Shown here: piece after piece, positions 26,105 to 35,367 of the stretch | Position numbering within the stretch: position 1 is the stretch's first letter | Layout of the letters: each line of letters opens with the position of its first letter | Source: Pseudomonas fluorescens | GTDB taxonomy: Bacteria > Pseudomonadota > Gammaproteobacteria > Pseudomonadales > Pseudomonadaceae | Assembly (NCBI GenBank): GCA_902825215.1 | Contig: LR782234.1 | Span: forward strand, 3,162,001-3,226,000 | Reading direction: 5' to 3' | Length of the DNA stretch: 64,000 nt | Notes under the pieces: generated by a model | Database searches by the model: none | What the model saw: the letters and a program-made list of their open reading frames with translations, nothing else | What the model was told of the DNA's origin: nothing | Translations under genes and position numbers: made by a program

Positions 26105-27624
26105 CCGAGGCCATGCCAGACGCGACCATCGCGAGTCAGCAGATCTTCGGCGGCCTGCGGGCCGTCTTCGCCGGCCGCGTATTGCTGCACGCTGGCATCC
26201 TGTTGCCAGGCATCAAGGAACGGTTGCACGGCACGCCAGCCGTTCTCGATGTTGTCAGCGCGCTGGAACAGCGTCTGGTCGCCGGTCAGGCAGTCATAGA
26301 TCAGGGTTTCGTAGCCGGTCGAGGCCTGCATTTCGAAAAAGTCCTTGTAGGCAAACCCCAGCTCGATGTTGGCCATGTTCAGCGCCGGCCCCGGCCGCTT
26401 GGCCAGCAGGTCGAACCACATGCCTTCGTTGGGCTGGATCTGGATGCGCAGGTAGGTCGGCTGCAACTCGTCGACTTCGGTGTCGCGGAACTGCGCATAC
26501 GGCGCCGGTTTGAAGCAGATGACGATCTCGGTGTCGCGCACGCTCATGCGCTTGCCGGTGCGCAGATAGAACGGCACGCCGACCCAGCGCCAGTTGTCGA
26601 TCATCACCTTAAGCGCCACGTAGGTTTCCGTGGTGCTGTCCGGCGAGACATTGGCTTCTTCGCGATAGCCGTTCAACGGCTTGCCGTCGATCTCGCCGGC
26701 GCTGTACTGGCCGCGCACCGAGTTGGCCCGCGCTTCTTCGATCGACCAGGGACGAATCGCCCCCACCACTTTGGCTTTCTCTCCGCGCACGGCATCGGCG
26801 CCAAAGGCGGCCGGCGGCTCCATGGCGACCATCGCCAGCAGCTGGAACAGGTGATTGGGCACCATGTCGCGCAGTGCGCCGGTGTGTTCGTAAAAACTGC
26901 CACGGGTCTCGACACCGACGGTTTCGGCGGCGGTGATCTGCACGTGGTCGATGTAGTGATTGTTCCAGAACGCTTCGAACAGGCTGTTGGAGAACCGGCT
27001 GACCAGAATGTTCTGCACGGTTTCCTTGCCCAGATAGTGGTCGATCCGATAGATCTGCTTCTCGGACATCACCTTGAGCAAACAGGCGTTCAGCGCTTCG
27101 GCAGTTTGCAGGTCGGAGCCGAACGGCTTCTCGATCACCACCCTTCTGAATGATTCGGGAGTTTCTTCGAGCAGTTTCGCAGCGCCGAGGCGGCGCACGA
27201 CTTCGCTGAAGAAACGCGGCGCGGTGGCCAGGTAGAACACCGCATTGCCGGTGCCGCTGTCGGCGATTTTCGCCGCCAGTGCTGAATAGGTGCTGTCGTC
27301 CAGAAAGTCGCCCTGGACGTAGCTGATACCTTTGGCGAGCTTGGCCCACAAAGCCGGGTCAAGCATCTGACCGCCCTTGCCGACCTTGGCCGCCGCTTCA
27401 CTGCGAATGAAGTCTTCGAGCTTTTGCGCGAAGGCTTCATCGGTAATTGCGTTGTGGTCAACGCCGACGATCCGCAGATTGTCGTCAAGCAAGCCGTCGC
27501 GACTGAGGTTGTACAGCGCCGGCATCAGCAAGCGCTTGACCAGGTCGCCGTGGGCACCGAACAGAAACAGCGTGGTCGGTGGTGCGGGTTCTGCCTTGGA
27601 CTTTCTGCGGATCGTTCGGGTCAT
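26101..27624 (-). CDS. zwf: Glucose-6-phosphate 1-dehydrogenase
   Basis: Zwf oxidises glucose 6-phosphate to 6-phosphogluconolactone with NAD(P)+, feeding the Entner-Doudoroff and pentose phosphate routes. 507 residues: the Rossmann motif is [10 protein letters not shown] near residues 22-31, with a less common His for the usual Ser; the substrate and catalytic segment is RIDHYLGKE at 193-201; EKPFGSD and the later RTGKRM are standard. ATG 27624 overlaps the gnd stop by ATGA. It lies in an operon with gnd and a HAD hydrolase rather than with the hexR/pgl/edd group typical of a main Pseudomonas zwf, so it is probably a second isozyme. Confidence 0.95.
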   Translation of the reverse strand: MTRTIRRKSKAEPAPPTTLFLFGAHGDLVKRLLMPALYNLSRDGLLDDNLRIVGVDHNAITDEAFAQKLEDFIRSEAAAKVGKGGQMLDPALWAKLAKGISYVQGDFLDDSTYSALAAKIADSGTGNAVFYLATAPRFFSEVVRRLGAAKLLEETPESFRRVVIEKPFGSDLQTAEALNACLLKVMSEKQIYRIDHYLGKETVQNILVSRFSNSLFEAFWNNHYIDHVQITAAETVGVETRGSFYEHTGALRDMVPNHLFQLLAMVAMEPPAAFGADAVRGEKAKVVGAIRPWSIEEARANSVRGQYSAGEIDGKPLNGYREEANVSPDSTTETYVALKVMIDNWRWVGVPFYLRTGKRMSVRDTEIVICFKPAPYAQFRDTEVDELQPTYLRIQIQPNEGMWFDLLAKRPGPALNMANIELGFAYKDFFEMQASTGYETLIYDCLTGDQTLFQRADNIENGWRAVQPFLDAWQQDASVQQYAAGEDGPQAAEDLLTRDGRVWHGLG

Positions 27625-28601
27625 TTCTTCGCTGTCTCCACATGGCCGCCGAAGCCGAAGCGCTGCGCGGAGAGAATCTTGTCGCCGAAGGTGCCCTGCC
27701 CGCGCGAACGGTAGCGCGAGAACAGCGAGTTCGACAGCACCGGCACCGGCACCGCTTGCTCCATGGCCGCCTCGATGGTCCATTGGCCTTCGCCGCTGTC
27801 GGCCACGGAACCGGAGAAACCGTCGAGTTTCGGGTCGCTGGCCAGCGCATCGGCGGTCAGGTCGAGCAACCAGGACGAGACCACGCTGCCGCGACGCCAG
27901 ACTTCGGCAATGTCGGCCACGTTCAGATCGAAACGCTGATCTTCCGGCAGGCGTTCGCTGGATTTGGTCTTGAGAATGTCGAAGCCTTCGGCGAACGCGG
28001 CCATCATGCCGTACTCGATACCGTTGTGAATCATCTTCACAAAGTGCCCGGCACCGGCAGGGCCGGCATGGATGTAACCGTGCTCGGCGCGGTGGTCATC
28101 GGACTTGCGGTCCTTGGTGCGCGGGATGTCACCCATGCCCGGCGCCAGTGCGGCGAACAACGGGTCGAGGCGCTGCACGGTGTCGGCATCGCCACCGATC
28201 ATCATGCAATAACCACGCTCCAGGCCCCAGACGCCGCCGGAGGTGCCGACGTCAATGTAGTGCAGGCCCTTCTCGGCCAGGGTTTTGGCCCGGCGGATAT
28301 CATCCTTATAGTTGGTGTTGCCGCCGTCGATGATGGTATCGCCGGCTTCGAGCAGATCGCTCAGGGTGTTGATGGTGTCTTCGGTCGGTGCGCCGGCCGG
28401 CAGCATGACCCAGACCGCGCGCGGCTTGGCCAGCCCGGCAACCAGTGCCGGCAGATCGGCGACGCCAGTGGAGCCCTCGGCGACCAGGTTATCGATGAAA
28501 GCGGTATTGCGGTCGTAAACAACGGTGGTGTGACCGTTGAGCATCAGACGTCGCGCAATATTGCCGCCCATGCGGCCCAGTCCAATAATCCCGAGTTGCA
28601 T
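27621..28601 (-). CDS. gnd: 6-phosphogluconate dehydrogenase, decarboxylating (short, YqeC type)
   Basis: Gnd converts 6-phosphogluconate to ribulose 5-phosphate and CO2 with reduction of NAD(P)+. The 326 residues are the short form of about 300-330 residues rather than the 468-residue form. The nucleotide motif GLGRMG is at 7-12; the substrate segment is [21 protein letters not shown]; the catalytic Lys lies in [18 protein letters not shown] 28601 follows TAAGGAGCATCAGC. First gene of gnd-zwf-HAD, with ATGA overlaps throughout. Pseudomonads often lack a complete oxidative pentose phosphate route, so its presence is metabolically informative. Confidence 0.95.
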   Translation of the reverse strand: MQLGIIGLGRMGGNIARRLMLNGHTTVVYDRNTAFIDNLVAEGSTGVADLPALVAGLAKPRAVWVMLPAGAPTEDTINTLSDLLEAGDTIIDGGNTNYKDDIRRAKTLAEKGLHYIDVGTSGGVWGLERGYCMMIGGDADTVQRLDPLFAALAPGMGDIPRTKDRKSDDHRAEHGYIHAGPAGAGHFVKMIHNGIEYGMMAAFAEGFDILKTKSSERLPEDQRFDLNVADIAEVWRRGSVVSSWLLDLTADALASDPKLDGFSGSVADSGEGQWTIEAAMEQAVPVPVLSNSLFSRYRSRGQGTFGDKILSAQRFGFGGHVETAKK

Positions 28602-28811
28602 GTGCTGATGCTCCTTACTACAAATAAATATGTGTCATTGGTTATAGCCCAACGCGACTGATGGAGGTTAGTCCAGAGCGTTGCGATGAAGTTTCCGGGC
28701 ATTGTGCCCGATCCAGACTGATAACGCCGCAAATCGTGCCGAAGACACACCGACCATGAAAAATAAAAAAGTTCCATAAATGGGCAAAAGAAATCAAAAT
28801 TGGCGCCGATA

Positions 28812-28845
28812 GTAAGTCACCACCTCAGATCAGGGGTGGCTTACA
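28812..28845. other. Inverted repeat upstream of the 60-residue protein gene
   Basis: GTAAG(T)CACCACCT pairs with AGGGGTGGCTTAC around CAGATC. No T-tract follows, so it is more likely an operator or a structured leader than a terminator. It lies 30 bases before the start at 28875. Confidence 0.5.
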
Positions 28846-28874
28846 GTTGATGCACGCCATTTGCGAGGTGAGCA

Positions 28875-29057
28875 ATGGGCACAGTACACACAGCAATGCC
28901 GCCACAAACCCTGTACGTCACAATCCGTCGTGACGAGTTGCGTCAGTTGAAAGACGAACGCGACCAGTTGAAGCAAGAGCTGGCGCAGTTGCGCCTGTTG
29001 ACCCAGGGCTCGCAGCCGCAACCCTTGCCGGTTGTTCAGCGTCACCCCCACGCCTGA
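28875..29057 (+). CDS. Small coiled-coil protein, unknown function
   Basis: 60 residues: a short N-terminus, then IRRDELRQLKDERDQLKQEL as a charged heptad-type helix, and a Pro/Gln-rich tail ending RHPHA. ATG 28875 follows GCGAGGTGAGCA. No function recognised. Hairpins lie upstream (28812-28845) and downstream (29182-29203). Confidence 0.65.
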   Translation: MGTVHTAMPPQTLYVTIRRDELRQLKDERDQLKQELAQLRLLTQGSQPQPLPVVQRHPHA

Positions 29058-29181
29058 TCCCCGCCTGTATCGGGAACAGCAGCCGCTGTTCCCGGCATGA
29101 TGCCCCTGCCCCTTTAGCGGGCTGAACGCGCGTCGAATAACAAACTTTTCACATCAGCTTGGTGATACTGCGCCGCATTCT

Positions 29182-29203
29182 GGCCGTACCTGCGTGTACG
29201 GCC
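29182..29203 (+). terminator. Hairpin upstream of the phosphoethanolamine transferase gene
   Basis: GGCCGTAC and GTACGGCC form a perfect 8-bp stem around CTGCGT. The following bases (TCCGTTCGTCGG) are only weakly T-rich, so terminator activity is uncertain. Confidence 0.45.
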
Positions 29204-29262
29204 TCCGTTCGTCGGTTTCACGGATGTTCCGGCGGTGGTTGTAACCAGAGCTGGAGCGCCGA

Positions 29263-31011
29263 ATGGCATTGTTCAAACGCAGCACAACGACTGCGACAGG
29301 TTTTGATTGGGCCGGACTTCTCTGGCTGTTCGTATTCTTCTGGTACTTCTCGGGTATCACCCAACTGCTGATTCAACTGACTGGCACCTCGGGCTTCACC
29401 GGGTTCCGTCAGGCCTTCGTCATGAGCGCGATCTGGCTGGCGCCGATGCTGCTGTTTCCCAAACGCACCAAATTGCTCGCGGCGATCATTGGTGTGGTGC
29501 TGTGGGCCTGCTCGATGGCCAGCCTTGGCTATTTCTTCATCTATGAGCAGGAATTCTCGCAAAGCGTCATCTTCATCATGTTCGAGTCGAACGTGTCCGA
29601 AGCCGGCGAATACATGACGCAGTATTTTGCCTGGTGGATGGTCCCGGCGTTCCTTGCGCATACCGCGTTCGCGTACTTCCTGTGGACCCGTCTGCGCCCG
29701 GTATACATGCCACGCGGCCGCGCCTTCGTCGCAGCGATGGCGATCCTGATTGCCGTGATCGGCTACCCGCTGGTCAAACAGACCATGCGCATGGGTACCT
29801 TTGAACAAGGTTTTGAAAAATTCGAAACCCGCATCGAGCCGGCCGTGCCATGGCAGATGGTGGTGGCCTATCACCGTTATCAGGAAACCCTCGCCGACAT
29901 GCAGGGCATGCTGCACAACGTCAGCAAGATCCCACCGTTGAAAAACCTGAAGGATGCCTCGGGCGATCAGCCGCAGACCCTGGTGCTGGTGATCGGCGAA
30001 TCGACCAACCGCCAGCGCATGAGCCTCTACGGCTATCCGCGTAACACCACGCCGGAACTGGACAAGCTCAAGGATCAACTGGCGGTGTTCGACAACGTCG
30101 TCACCCCGCGCCCGTACACCATCGAGGCGTTGCAACAGGTGTTGACCTTCGCTGATGAACTGCACCCGGATCTGTACCTGTCGACGCCATCGCTGGTCAG
30201 CGTGATGAAACAGGCCGGCTACAAGACGTTCTGGATCACCAACCAGCAGACCATGACCAAGCGCAACACCATGCTCACGACCTTCTCCGAACAGGCCGAC
30301 GAGCAGGTGTACCTCAACAACAACCGCAACCAGAACGCCGCGCAATACGACGGCGACGTCATCGAGCCGTTCAACAAGGCCCTGGCCGACGCCGCACCGC
30401 GCAAGCTGATCGTCGTGCATCTGCTCGGTACGCACATGAGCTACCAGTATCGTTATCCGCCCACCTTCGACAAGTTCAAGGGCCGCGACGGCGTGCCGGC
30501 CGGCGTGCGTGACGATCAGGTGCCGACCTACAACAGTTACGATAATGCGGTGCTGTACAACGACTTCGTCGTGTCGAGCCTGATCAAGGATTACGCCAAA
30601 TCCGATCCGAACGGCTTTCTGCTGTACCTTTCGGACCACGGTGAAGACGTGTTCGACTCGGTTGGTCACAAGACGCTCGGCCGTAACGAAAACAAACCGA
30701 CCGCGCCGATGTACACCATTCCGTTCATGGCCTGGGCCTCGCCAAAGTGGAAGGAAAACCACGACTGGAATTTTGCCGGCGACCTCGACCGCCCTTACAG
30801 CAGCTCGCACCTGATCCACACCTGGGCCGACATGGCCGGGTTGAGCTTCGACGAACTCGACCGCAGCAAGAGCCTGGTCAGCGACAGCTTCAAGGAACGG
30901 CCGTTGTTGATCGGCGACCCGTACCAGACCGCACAACGAGCGTTGATCGACTTCAGCCTGATGAAGCCGAAAAAGCCCGCAGCGAATGTTGCGCAAGCGA
31001 CCGAGCAATAA
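29263..31011 (+). CDS. eptC: Phosphoethanolamine transferase, EptC/CptA type
   Basis: An inner-membrane enzyme with a periplasmic alkaline-phosphatase-fold domain that moves phosphoethanolamine from phosphatidylethanolamine onto the lipopolysaccharide core heptose. 582 residues: five N-terminal hydrophobic helices up to about 170, then the sulfatase domain. The nucleophile Thr248 lies in VIGESTNRQRMSLYGYP, NNRNQN is central, and the metal site is SDHGEDVFDSVGH. The STNRQRMSLYGYPRNTTPELD pattern (given in part) separates EptC from the EptA lipid A type. The start ATG 29263 follows TGGAGCGCCGA. A terminator follows at 31017-31042. Confidence 0.9.
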   Translation: MALFKRSTTTATGFDWAGLLWLFVFFWYFSGITQLLIQLTGTSGFTGFRQAFVMSAIWLAPMLLFPKRTKLLAAIIGVVLWACSMASLGYFFIYEQEFSQSVIFIMFESNVSEAGEYMTQYFAWWMVPAFLAHTAFAYFLWTRLRPVYMPRGRAFVAAMAILIAVIGYPLVKQTMRMGTFEQGFEKFETRIEPAVPWQMVVAYHRYQETLADMQGMLHNVSKIPPLKNLKDASGDQPQTLVLVIGESTNRQRMSLYGYPRNTTPELDKLKDQLAVFDNVVTPRPYTIEALQQVLTFADELHPDLYLSTPSLVSVMKQAGYKTFWITNQQTMTKRNTMLTTFSEQADEQVYLNNNRNQNAAQYDGDVIEPFNKALADAAPRKLIVVHLLGTHMSYQYRYPPTFDKFKGRDGVPAGVRDDQVPTYNSYDNAVLYNDFVVSSLIKDYAKSDPNGFLLYLSDHGEDVFDSVGHKTLGRNENKPTAPMYTIPFMAWASPKWKENHDWNFAGDLDRPYSSSHLIHTWADMAGLSFDELDRSKSLVSDSFKERPLLIGDPYQTAQRALIDFSLMKPKKPAANVAQATEQ

Positions 31012-31016
31012 AACCG

Positions 31017-31042
31017 AAGGGGCCTCAGCGGCCCCTTTCTTA
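31017..31042 (+). terminator. Terminator of eptC
   Basis: AAGGGGCC-TCAG-CGGCCCCTT followed by TCTTATTT. Confidence 0.85.
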
Positions 31043-31206
31043 TTTCGCCAGCCAATCAACCAAAAAAATTTGGCACTGCATCGCCTCTGTACGCGACCGT
31101 TGGTCGCCACCTGTCAGAGTTGACAGTAGCCAACCTTCCCTGCCCGGTGTTTGATCGCTGTACGAGGCCAGCGCTCACTCTGGCCATTCACCCAGGAAGG
31201 TGTCCC

Positions 31207-34200
31207 ATGGCAATTGCTCGTGCAGACGACGAAGCGCTAGTCCTTTATCCCGCCACGATCGCTTTGGCCACCAACGGTGTCATCAGCGATCCCGCACCAC
31301 CGGCGGGCGTGCCGGTGCAAGGGGCGCCACTGGGGATTTTCAAGGAGGTGACACGGGCCAACGGCACACTCGCCTCCGCCGTCAAAGTGCTCGTCGACCC
31401 GCCGCTGGATACTGGCCTGTACGTAGAAATCACGCTGTGGCTCAACGGTGTCCAGAACGGTCCGGCGCAGAGCGTCGTCGACGAGATCATGACCTTTGAC
31501 CTGTTTCAATCTGACCTGCGCGACGGTGCTATCAACGTCATTCAGTACAAACTAAAAAACCACGCCGGCAACATCAGCGAATCCACAGAGCTCTGGGCGC
31601 TGTACAGCGCCACGTTGCCCGGTGGCAACAATGTACCGGGAACCGGCGAACATCCAGCGCTGGCGATCAGCCTGCCTGCCGAACTCGGCAACCCGGCGAG
31701 CATCGGCAAGGACGAAGTCGACAAGGGCGTCCTGCTCACCTTCGATTACCCGTACCGCAAAGCTCACGACACGATCACCTACGAGATCAACCGCGAACGT
31801 TTCACCTACACGGTCAAACCCGATGAAGTCGACAAGCCTGTCTCGGTGCTGATTGATCGCGCCAAGTTCGAGATGATTGGCAGCCTGGAAAATTGCCCGT
31901 TTTCCTACACCGTGGTCGATCAACTGCTCAATGCCACGCATCAACGGCGCTGGTCGAAACCGATCTACGCCAATATCGATATCGATCGGGTGACGCTGGA
32001 AAAGCCAATTCTGCGTGAAGACCCCGACGACGACATGGACGACCCCACCATTGTTGATCTCGAAAAGTTGCAGGGCCGAGAGTTGCTGGCGGTGATTATT
32101 CCCCAGGCGCCAACTTTTCAGAAAGACGACGATGTGCTTCTCACCTATCGCTCGAGCGCATCGGACGTCGACCTGAGAATTCCGGGCAAGATCACCGCGA
32201 GCTTCGGCGTGCTTCAGCCGTGCATTGTCAGCGTGCCCAATGATCAGATCATCGCTGGCAGCGACCTGGAAGTCTTCTTCGAATTGAGCCGCCCAGACGG
32301 GAAATTGGTGGGCCAGTCGAAAACGGCCACCGCCACAGTTGTAGGCACGCGTATTGAGCTTGAGCCGCCAAGCATCAAAGAGGCGTCCGGAAATGTGCTT
32401 GATCCATTCGCTGCCAAGGATACGTTAACGGCGATAGTGCCAGCTTATAACGACATGATCGGCACCCAAGTTAGCGTCACCTGGACGGGTACGCCGGGCG
32501 AAGGCAGCGTCACGGTAGGGCCGGTTAACGTGACCGCTCAGATGGATAAGGAAGTAACCCTGCCCAATACAGTGGTAGCGTTTAACTTGGGTAAAGCGGT
32601 GAAGGTGATTTACACCGTATTCCGCAATGGGGTGCCGCAGAACTCCAGAGAGCTGGATTTGAGCGTGCTGTCGATTGTTGATGGCGATAGTCGTTTGCCC
32701 ACGCCTGCTATTGATGGGGCCGAGGGTAATACGTTGGAAGTAAGCAAACTGCAGGATGATGCAAAGGCCCGAGTAGCGCGGTGGCTTCTGCAGGCAGCGG
32801 GACAACGAGTATGGCTTTTCGGTGACGGTATCAACGCGAACGGAGAGCCCACCCATGAAGTCATTCTTGAGGCTATAGAAAACAAAAGTGAAGATGGTTT
32901 GACGACTTTGGCAGCGATTGAATGGTTAAGAGGGCTTAAGGACGACAGCACTGTAACGATCACCTTCAAAGTTAACTACGACGGTAACGCGGACGTCGCC
33001 AGTGCGGTTACGTTTCCGGTACGCACCTATACGGTCAGCGCAGGTCAGTATGGTGTACCGAGCTTCACTAATGCACCCTACATTATCGCCCCGGCGGGCC
33101 GGCTCAAGAACATCGAGTTGCTACTCAGCACCAGCAGTCACACCCCCCTTCCAATGGGCAAGCTCAGACTGACACTCCCGACCGACTTTACATACATCGA
33201 TGACGGCGGCGGCCAGCGCGACTTCATCGCCGACGACGTTGGAAGGGTCAGCGTCAGCGGTGTCAAAGGTGGTCTCAGCCCGGGCTCTTACAGCCTGAGC
33301 GCTACGAGCGGGATTGAGAACGCAAGCACAATCGTAACCGTTAAAAGGTTGGGACCAGTCGGTAACATCCCGGTCGCGGGCAACCCGAGTAGAATCGCTG
33401 TGAGCCCGGATGGGACCCGCGCATATGTCTGTGACGGATCCAGCAACACGATCCGAGTGATTGATACTACGACGAGTCGAGTGTTGACCAGCATATCGGT
33501 CAGTTCCGCCTCGGAAGGGATTTCCATCAGTTCGGACGGTGCCCGCGCTTACGTCGGCTTGCGTCAGAGCAACACGGTCGCGGTGATTGATACAGCGACG
33601 AATCAAGTCCTGACGAACATTCCGGTTGGGAAGGATGTACGTGGGGTCTCCGTCAGCCCGGACGGAACTCGCGCTTATGCCTGCAACCATGGTAGCGACA
33701 CAGTCTCGGTGATTGTTACGGCGACGGATCAGGTGCTCACGAGCATTCCGGTCGAATCGGGTCCATACCGTATTGCCATCAACCCGAACGGTACCCGCGC
33801 TTACGTCTGCAGCGGTAATAGCGACAAGCTTTCGGTGATTGATACGGCGACGGATCGATTTCTTGCGACCATTCCGATCGGGGAGTATTCGTCCCATATT
33901 GCTGTGAGTCCGGACGGCATACACGTTTATGTCTGCACCCATAACCGAACGGTCGAGGTGATTGATACGGCGACGGACCGAATCCTGACGAGGATTCCGC
34001 TTGAGAGCAGCGCGTCGGGCATCGCTATCAGCCCGGACAGTTCCCGCGCTTATGTCAGCTTAGGTGGGACAAAAAGATTTTCGGTGATCGACACAAAAAC
34101 AAACCGAGTTCTCAAGACCATCGAGGTCGGGATGAACCCGGAAGGGGTGGCCTTCAGCCCGGACGGGACCCGCGTTTTTATGTGCATCAGAGCTGATAAC

Positions 34201-34230
34201 GTCGTCTCGGTGATTTATACGACGATTTGA
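31207..34230 (+). CDS. Large Ig-like/YVTN beta-propeller protein
   Basis: 1007 residues without signal peptide or membrane helix. Residues 1 to about 715 look like a string of Ig-like beta domains with charged, Pro-rich linkers. From about residue 719 there are seven successive YVTN-type propeller repeats of about 42 residues, each of the form P(V/I)G...GIAVSPDGTRAYV...(S)VIDTATNRVLT(S)I, enough for one complete seven-bladed propeller. ATG 31207 follows CCAGGAAGGTGTCCC. The gene stands alone between two non-coding stretches. Such propellers are ligand- or protein-binding platforms; this one has no recognised function. The propeller half is noticeably AT-richer. Confidence 0.82.
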   Translation: MAIARADDEALVLYPATIALATNGVISDPAPPAGVPVQGAPLGIFKEVTRANGTLASAVKVLVDPPLDTGLYVEITLWLNGVQNGPAQSVVDEIMTFDLFQSDLRDGAINVIQYKLKNHAGNISESTELWALYSATLPGGNNVPGTGEHPALAISLPAELGNPASIGKDEVDKGVLLTFDYPYRKAHDTITYEINRERFTYTVKPDEVDKPVSVLIDRAKFEMIGSLENCPFSYTVVDQLLNATHQRRWSKPIYANIDIDRVTLEKPILREDPDDDMDDPTIVDLEKLQGRELLAVIIPQAPTFQKDDDVLLTYRSSASDVDLRIPGKITASFGVLQPCIVSVPNDQIIAGSDLEVFFELSRPDGKLVGQSKTATATVVGTRIELEPPSIKEASGNVLDPFAAKDTLTAIVPAYNDMIGTQVSVTWTGTPGEGSVTVGPVNVTAQMDKEVTLPNTVVAFNLGKAVKVIYTVFRNGVPQNSRELDLSVLSIVDGDSRLPTPAIDGAEGNTLEVSKLQDDAKARVARWLLQAAGQRVWLFGDGINANGEPTHEVILEAIENKSEDGLTTLAAIEWLRGLKDDSTVTITFKVNYDGNADVASAVTFPVRTYTVSAGQYGVPSFTNAPYIIAPAGRLKNIELLLSTSSHTPLPMGKLRLTLPTDFTYIDDGGGQRDFIADDVGRVSVSGVKGGLSPGSYSLSATSGIENASTIVTVKRLGPVGNIPVAGNPSRIAVSPDGTRAYVCDGSSNTIRVIDTTTSRVLTSISVSSASEGISISSDGARAYVGLRQSNTVAVIDTATNQVLTNIPVGKDVRGVSVSPDGTRAYACNHGSDTVSVIVTATDQVLTSIPVESGPYRIAINPNGTRAYVCSGNSDKLSVIDTATDRFLATIPIGEYSSHIAVSPDGIHVYVCTHNRTVEVIDTATDRILTRIPLESSASGIAISPDSSRAYVSLGGTKRFSVIDTKTNRVLKTIEVGMNPEGVAFSPDGTRVFMCIRADNVVSVIYTTI
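33361..34227 (+). repeat. Seven tandem coding repeats (YVTN propeller)
   Basis: Repeat unit of about 123-126 bp encoding AVSPDGTRAYVC and VIDTATDR-type motifs. The seven units have diverged in sequence but keep the phase, and the last is truncated at VIYTTI, consistent with a closed propeller. Confidence 0.85.
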
Positions 34231-34962
34231 GTCCAGACGATACCGATCTGGAAAGGTTCGGCTGGGTTCGCACTCACCCCGGATAGCACTCGCAGACCGG
34301 CTTAAGTTTCAGAAGGAGTTAAGCGGGGTTTTCGCTTATTTCACCGGACTGCTAGCTTTGGTGGTTTCTAAACGGAGTGTGCAAGGACTGCCAAAGGCAG
34401 CGATTTCTTTGGAAATCTGGCGGAAGGCAGCCGAAATCGAACCTGCCCAGGAACGGATGCCGTCCACAACCGGGTTTGAGGCCCGGCCGCGCCACCGGGC
34501 GCGATTGCCTTCCTTTGACTCATGGCGCGTTGGCATTGGCCAGCGCGTTGTCGTAACGAATCTGCCGTGATTCGCCGATGTGCCTGGTCAGGCCCAGTCG
34601 GTAAAAATACTCCAGAGACTCAATACAGCGTCTGCGCCGCAAGCCTGGCGCATCGCGGAAGGTTGGCGGCGCGCGCTCAAACCGACTTGAAATGCAATCA
34701 ACCTGTGGGCCAGCCTGCTGGCGATGGCGGCAGGTCAGACACGATATTTGTGACTGAACAACCGCTTTCGCGAGCAGGCTCACTCCTACAAAGGGATGAG
34801 GCGAGTTCGCAAGGTTGGCGGTGGTTGACGGGTTTGGCCTCACTCCCTATCCTCGCGCCCTGTCACGACTCATTCGTGACCGGGTTTGACGGCCTGACAA
34901 TCCAAGACGCACATTGCTTTCCAACGTGCGCGCGCACTCTTGTGTGCGACGCGCTGCTCAAT
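34231..34962. other. Non-coding stretch with degenerate REP and possible gene remnants
   Basis: About 730 bases without a convincing gene. A minus-strand ORF at 34336-34536 (RWRGRASNPVVDGIRSWAGS, ISKEIAAFGS) looks like an ORF type I associate with multicopy intergenic DNA of fluorescent pseudomonads. Another minus-strand stretch near 34525-34650 (SLEYFYRLGLTRHIGESRQI) may be the tail of a lost gene. Neither has a ribosome binding site. A REP-like pair lies at 34701-34790. GTGCGCGCGCAC at 34926-34937 is a perfect palindrome. Confidence 0.45.
34701..34790. repeat. REPIN, degenerate
   Basis: CCTGTGGGCCAGCCTGCTGGCGATGGC and CGCGAGCAGGCTCACTCCTACA face each other; one arm has GGCCAGCC in place of GAGCGAGCC. 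Confidence 0.75.
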
Positions 34963-35035
34963 GGTGACTGTGTGTGGGGCATCTTCGGATGCGCCGGGTT
35001 CCTTGGACCGGTCCGTCAACCTGCACACAGTTGCC
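34963..35035 (+). ncRNA. Structured leader RNA (multibranch) upstream of the DUF6124-like gene
   Basis: A 12-bp closing stem pairs GGTGACTGTGTG (34963-34974) with CACACAGTTGCC (35024-35035), including two G-U pairs. Inside it, GCATC-TTCG-GATGC (34979-34992) forms a hairpin with a C(UUCG)G tetraloop, and CCGG...CCGG (about 34994-35011) can form a second arm. The element ends 56 bases before the ATG of the following gene. The tetraloop and closed multibranch layout are typical of cis-regulatory RNAs. From memory, similar leaders precede related small genes in other pseudomonads; this was not checked. Confidence 0.55.
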
Positions 35036-35091
35036 ACCTATTCGTTTGACGGCGATGAAGTGGCGGTTCTCGACTTCCAAGAGGCTGCACC

Positions 35092-35367
35092 ATGACCGAA
35101 TCAACCACAAAGTCCATTCCCCGCGATCAAGTCACACACCACCCTTTCACCGTCAGCCCCGACATCCCCCTCCTCGACGCCCTCGAACACGCGGCCGTCT
35201 ATCTCAACTGCGCCGAAGTCCTCGCCCATCAAGCCCCCAACGTCGCTCGTCCGGACCACAGCAGCTCCATGCGCTGGGCCAGCCAGCAAATGCTCGCCAA
35301 CGCCCGTGCTTTGATCGTGGCATCCATCAACGGTCAGCAAGCCGCTCAGGCCAAGGTGGACGTATGA
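35092..35367 (+). CDS. DUF6124/DUF3077-like small protein
   Basis: 91 residues. The pattern FTVSPDIPLLDALEHAAVYLNCAEVLAH, then SMRWASQQMLANARALIVASI is that of the small helical DUF3077/DUF6124 proteins, which are abundant in Pseudomonas and of unknown function. No signal peptide. ATG 35092 follows AAGAGGCTGCACC. It lies directly after a structured leader RNA, suggesting control at the RNA level. Its stop overlaps the next start (ATGA), so it forms a pair with the 88-residue protein. Confidence 0.75.
   Translation: MTESTTKSIPRDQVTHHPFTVSPDIPLLDALEHAAVYLNCAEVLAHQAPNVARPDHSSSMRWASQQMLANARALIVASINGQQAAQAKVDV

Noticed and set aside
29218..31110. 630-residue minus-strand ORF opposite eptC
   Set aside because: Rich in His, Arg, Val and Gln as expected for an antisense frame of a GC-rich gene. 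The plus strand encodes a full sulfatase-fold enzyme.
33361..34227. Regular repeats as a possible CRISPR array
   Set aside because: The repeats are coding, in frame and encode YVTN propeller blades; there is no spacer/direct-repeat alternation.
34520..34843. 107-residue minus-strand ORF
   Set aside because: Half of it is encoded by a degenerate REPIN; the remaining SLEYFYRLGLTRHIGESRQI part could be a gene remnant but is too short to identify.
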